From JAJYLM01 sp964547905 (GTDB taxonomy: Bacteria > JAMCPX01), in assembly GCA_964547905.1 (NCBI GenBank), contig CAZJPN010000036.1, positions 1 through 64,000 of the forward strand: a DNA stretch of 64,000 nucleotides, given 5' to 3'. The notes under the pieces are model-generated. The model ran no database searches, was not told the origin of the DNA, and saw only the letters and a list, made by a program, of their open reading frames with translations. Numbering within the stretch: position 1 is the first letter of the stretch; every line of letters begins with the position of its first letter. The translations under genes and the position numbers were made by a program. Of the stretch, positions 62,126 through 64,000 are shown piece after piece.

Positions 62126-62992
62126 ATGATTTCTGTTATAATAGTTAATTACAATACAAAGGATTTGCTGAGAAATCTTTTAAACTCTCTTAAGAAATTC
62201 TTTCAAGGAGAGAAGGTCATCCTTGTTGATAATGCATCGTCAGATGACAGTGTGGATATGGCCTCTCACGAGTTCCCCTGGGTGAGTCTTATCGCAAACA
62301 AGGACAACGTTGGTTTTGCAAGGGCAAACAATCAGGCTATGGACATTGCCCGCGGCGATGTCTTTGTCCTTATAAACAGTGATGCGGAGCTGATCGACGA
62401 CAGCCTGAAGCAGGCTGTATCCATGGTAACGAACAATAAAGATTATGGGCTTATCGGGTGTAAGCTGTTGAACAGCAATACCAGCACCCAGTTTTCTGTC
62501 GGCAGGTTCCCGGGCATTTTGTATACGTTATTATCAAATACCGGATTAGGATTGCTGCTGCCTGCCAATTTAAAATCAAAACTGTTTGCAGGCAGGTACT
62601 TTGATTACACCAAACAATCAGAAGTGGATTGGGTTATGGGTGCATGCATGATAGTACGGAAAGATGTCTATAAACAGATCGGCGGGTTAAATACCGGTTA
62701 TTTTATGTTCGGCGAGGATATGGAATGGTGCTACCGCATAAGAAACTCAGGGTATAAAATCTTGTATACCCCTTCATCACAGGTTAAGCACCACTTCAAC
62801 AAGAGCGGCTCTTCCGGTGCTGCAAAGCGCTACGAGCTTATGTACAAAAACTACTACTCGTTCTGCAACACCTATCTCGGCAAACATGAAACAGCCGTTA
62901 TAAGAATACTGAATATCATAGGGCTGCTGCTCAGATATATGGCTTACAAAGCAGGACTGATTAAAACAACCGCCCCATTCCTGTCTTATTGA
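62126..62992 (+). CDS. Family 2 glycosyltransferase (rhamnosyltransferase/WbbL-like)
   Basis: The 288-residue GT-A enzyme begins MISVIIVNYNTKDLLRNLL. It has ILVDNASSDDSVD-type text, NVGFARANNQAM, LINSDAELID (D-x-D-type) and VMGACMIVRKDVY...GYFMFGEDMEWCYR, typical of WbbL/RfbF rhamnosyl- and related glycosyltransferases of O-antigen assembly. The sugar is probably dTDP-rhamnose from the rml genes, by inference only. Confidence 0.88.
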   Translation: MISVIIVNYNTKDLLRNLLNSLKKFFQGEKVILVDNASSDDSVDMASHEFPWVSLIANKDNVGFARANNQAMDIARGDVFVLINSDAELIDDSLKQAVSMVTNNKDYGLIGCKLLNSNTSTQFSVGRFPGILYTLLSNTGLGLLLPANLKSKLFAGRYFDYTKQSEVDWVMGACMIVRKDVYKQIGGLNTGYFMFGEDMEWCYRIRNSGYKILYTPSSQVKHHFNKSGSSGAAKRYELMYKNYYSFCNTYLGKHETAVIRILNIIGLLLRYMAYKAGLIKTTAPFLSY

Positions 62993-63010
62993 AGGAATGG
63001 TGTCAAATCT

Positions 63011-63146
63011 TTGCAAGCTGTCCGACAATGTCATTCTGAGGCTTTAGTTGAGAATCTTTTTTTATAACTCGTTAAAAATATTAGATTCTTCACTTCATTC
63101 AGAATGACAAAACCGGGTTTTTTTTGAATTGTCGGACAGCTTGCAA
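63011..63146. repeat. MITE-like palindromic element, 136 bp
   Basis: Perfect 19-bp inverted ends (63011-63029 TTGCAAGCTGTCCGACAAT and 63128-63146) enclose a second inverted pair, GTCATTCTGA and TCAGAATGAC. There is no ORF. Related text (TTGTCGGAC) recurs at 63165-63175, just to the right, suggesting a partial second copy. Confidence 0.7.
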
Positions 63147-63382
63147 GAGAGGGAAAAAAGTAAGGAATTGTCGGACGGCATGCTTGACGGGAGGTATTGG
63201 ATACCCGTGCAGGGCTTTAGTCAGAAGACGAAAATTATCGGACAACCTCTTAATGGGGAGAAAATTTTACATGTCTGTTTCGAACATGTGTTGACATACC
63301 CTAAGAATTTATCCTTGCAAATCCAAACGATTATTTTAATATACAAGTCCTGATTGCAAGTTTTCAAATGAGATTTTTGTAG
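63147..63382. other. Intergenic region between two glycosyltransferases
   Basis: No convincing gene is seen. A partial repeat of the left element and the half-palindrome GGTATTGGATACC (63191-63203) are present. Confidence 0.4.
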
Positions 63383-64000
63383 TTAATTCGTGTTTTTATA
63401 ATCTTTTATCGCCTTCATTACCGATTTGCTATCATTCCATCTCATTTTTATTATCCTTTTTGCTATGCGAAGAACATTCGCAGCTTTTATAAACGCTATC
63501 TTTTGAGGATAATACTTACTATGGTATTTCAAACTTCCTTTTGTATAGTAATATTCAGCAAAGGAACTCGCTCCGTGCATTCCCATCCCGCCTTTATGAT
63601 AACAAACCGCATCTCTACATACTTTCAATGTATAGCTTTGGCGAATTGCTTTAGTACACCAATCGGTTTCTTCCCAGTATAAAAAATATTCTTCCGGCAG
63701 AAGGCCTAAAACCTTAAAACTTGTTATATCTGTAAATAATGCGCCACCCGATATAAAGCTTAACTCATCAAGTTTTTTTGCCTCCTTTATGAATTTTATT
63801 GTTCCTGTATAATGATTAATTTTTCCTCCACCTAAAAACAGTATTTTATCCGATTCACTATAAGCTTTAACCGTAAATCCATAAATGACTTTTTGGGGTT
63901 TGTCGGAATTTACGAAATCTATTGCGGTTTGTAAGCTGTTTCGATTTAGTATCATATCGGGGTTTAGCAAAAGGACCATACCTTGGCTGTTAACGCTGAG
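63383..64000 (-). CDS. Family 2 glycosyltransferase, C-terminal part (cut by window edge)
   Basis: About 205 residues are visible, and the frame stays open to the edge (LSVNSQGMVLLLNPDMIL). NPDMIL is the D-x-D-type site. LSFISGGALFTDITSF and LPEEYFLYWEETDWCTKA match the acceptor-side block of WbbL-like enzymes, where a Glu-Asp or Glu-Thr-Asp pair is catalytic. The N-terminus lies beyond the window. It converges with the glycosyltransferase at 62126. Confidence 0.85.
   Translation of the reverse strand, partial: LSVNSQGMVLLLNPDMILNRNSLQTAIDFVNSDKPQKVIYGFTVKAYSESDKILFLGGGKINHYTGTIKFIKEAKKLDELSFISGGALFTDITSFKVLGLLPEEYFLYWEETDWCTKAIRQSYTLKVCRDAVCYHKGGMGMHGASSFAEYYYTKGSLKYHSKYYPQKIAFIKAANVLRIAKRIIKMRWNDSKSVMKAIKDYKNTN

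Noticed and set aside
63129..63353. A 74-codon plus-strand frame
   Set aside because: It begins inside the palindromic element, has no ribosome site and no family features.
1..64000. tRNA, rRNA, 6S, SRP or other known RNA genes
   Set aside because: No cloverleaf-like or other familiar RNA pattern was seen by eye. A covariance-model search would settle this.

Overview
This 64 kb stretch (about 40% GC by eye) comes from a Gram-negative bacterium. The best lineage guess is the deltaproteobacterial / Desulfobacterota grade. The guess rests on conserved gene order: hpf-hprK-rapZ-EIIA-ptsH-ptsI, glyQ-glyS-ppdK, rho-rpmE-prfA-prmC, and yceD-rpmF-plsX-fabD-fabG-acpP-fabF-rpiB-glyA-nrdR. Lipoprotein, outer-membrane barrel, phosphoheptose isomerase and O-antigen sugar genes support a Gram-negative envelope. 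No rRNA, tRNA, CRISPR array or intact insertion sequence was seen.

Layout. 1-665 is non-coding and holds a hairpin-rich repeat. 666-9470 is a defence-type island: a large Eco57I-like adenine methylase, a Panacea-domain protein with a probable PemK/MazF-like toxin, a PLD-nuclease/SNF2-helicase fusion, and a HARE-HTH protein with a PD-(D/E)XK-like nuclease. 9491-10188 is a diverged second copy of the uvrC 3' end, and intact uvrC follows. 12341-22193 holds envelope genes: GT2 glycosyltransferase, YdjC-type deacetylase, two paralogous PMT/ArnT-like glycosyltransferases, GmhA, an NDUFA9-like SDR and an isoprenylcysteine-methyltransferase-like protein, plus an orphan AddA-like helicase-nuclease. 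22316-27608 holds a small ORF, a single-domain response regulator behind a candidate sigma-54 promoter, and a regulatory PTS operon that ends with methylmalonyl-CoA epimerase. 27840-33765 is glyQ-glyS-ppdK. 34082-40683 carries a lipoprotein and genes for dTDP-rhamnose, UDP-glucuronate and UDP-xylose. 40749-47703 holds pfkA, a HAD phosphatase, a barrel/LytR_C fusion, rho, rpmE, prfA and prmC. 47923-53115 is a signalling group: a MalT-like/BTAD regulator, a Ser/Thr kinase and a double-FHA protein. 53291-60614 is the ribosomal-protein/fatty-acid/one-carbon block, including an in-frame rpiB-glyA fusion. 60639-62075 is a pocket of toxin-antitoxin-like genes, and 62126-64000 holds two glycosyltransferases, the second cut by the window edge.

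Most notable: (i) the island, which combines methylation, helicase, nuclease and an embedded Panacea toxin-antitoxin pair and does not fit BREX or DISARM; (ii) a recurring promoter design in which a consensus -10 box lies 7-12 nt from the start codon, implying leaderless mRNAs; (iii) a family of MITE-like repeats with CCCCGTTAGAAAG ends placed upstream of genes; (iv) a 42-bp repeat that extends the GlyQ C-terminus and has relatives in a spacer 10 kb away; (v) protein oddities: RpiB-GlyA fusion, a zinc-ribbon insert in pyruvate phosphate dikinase, and a beta-barrel fused to LytR_C.
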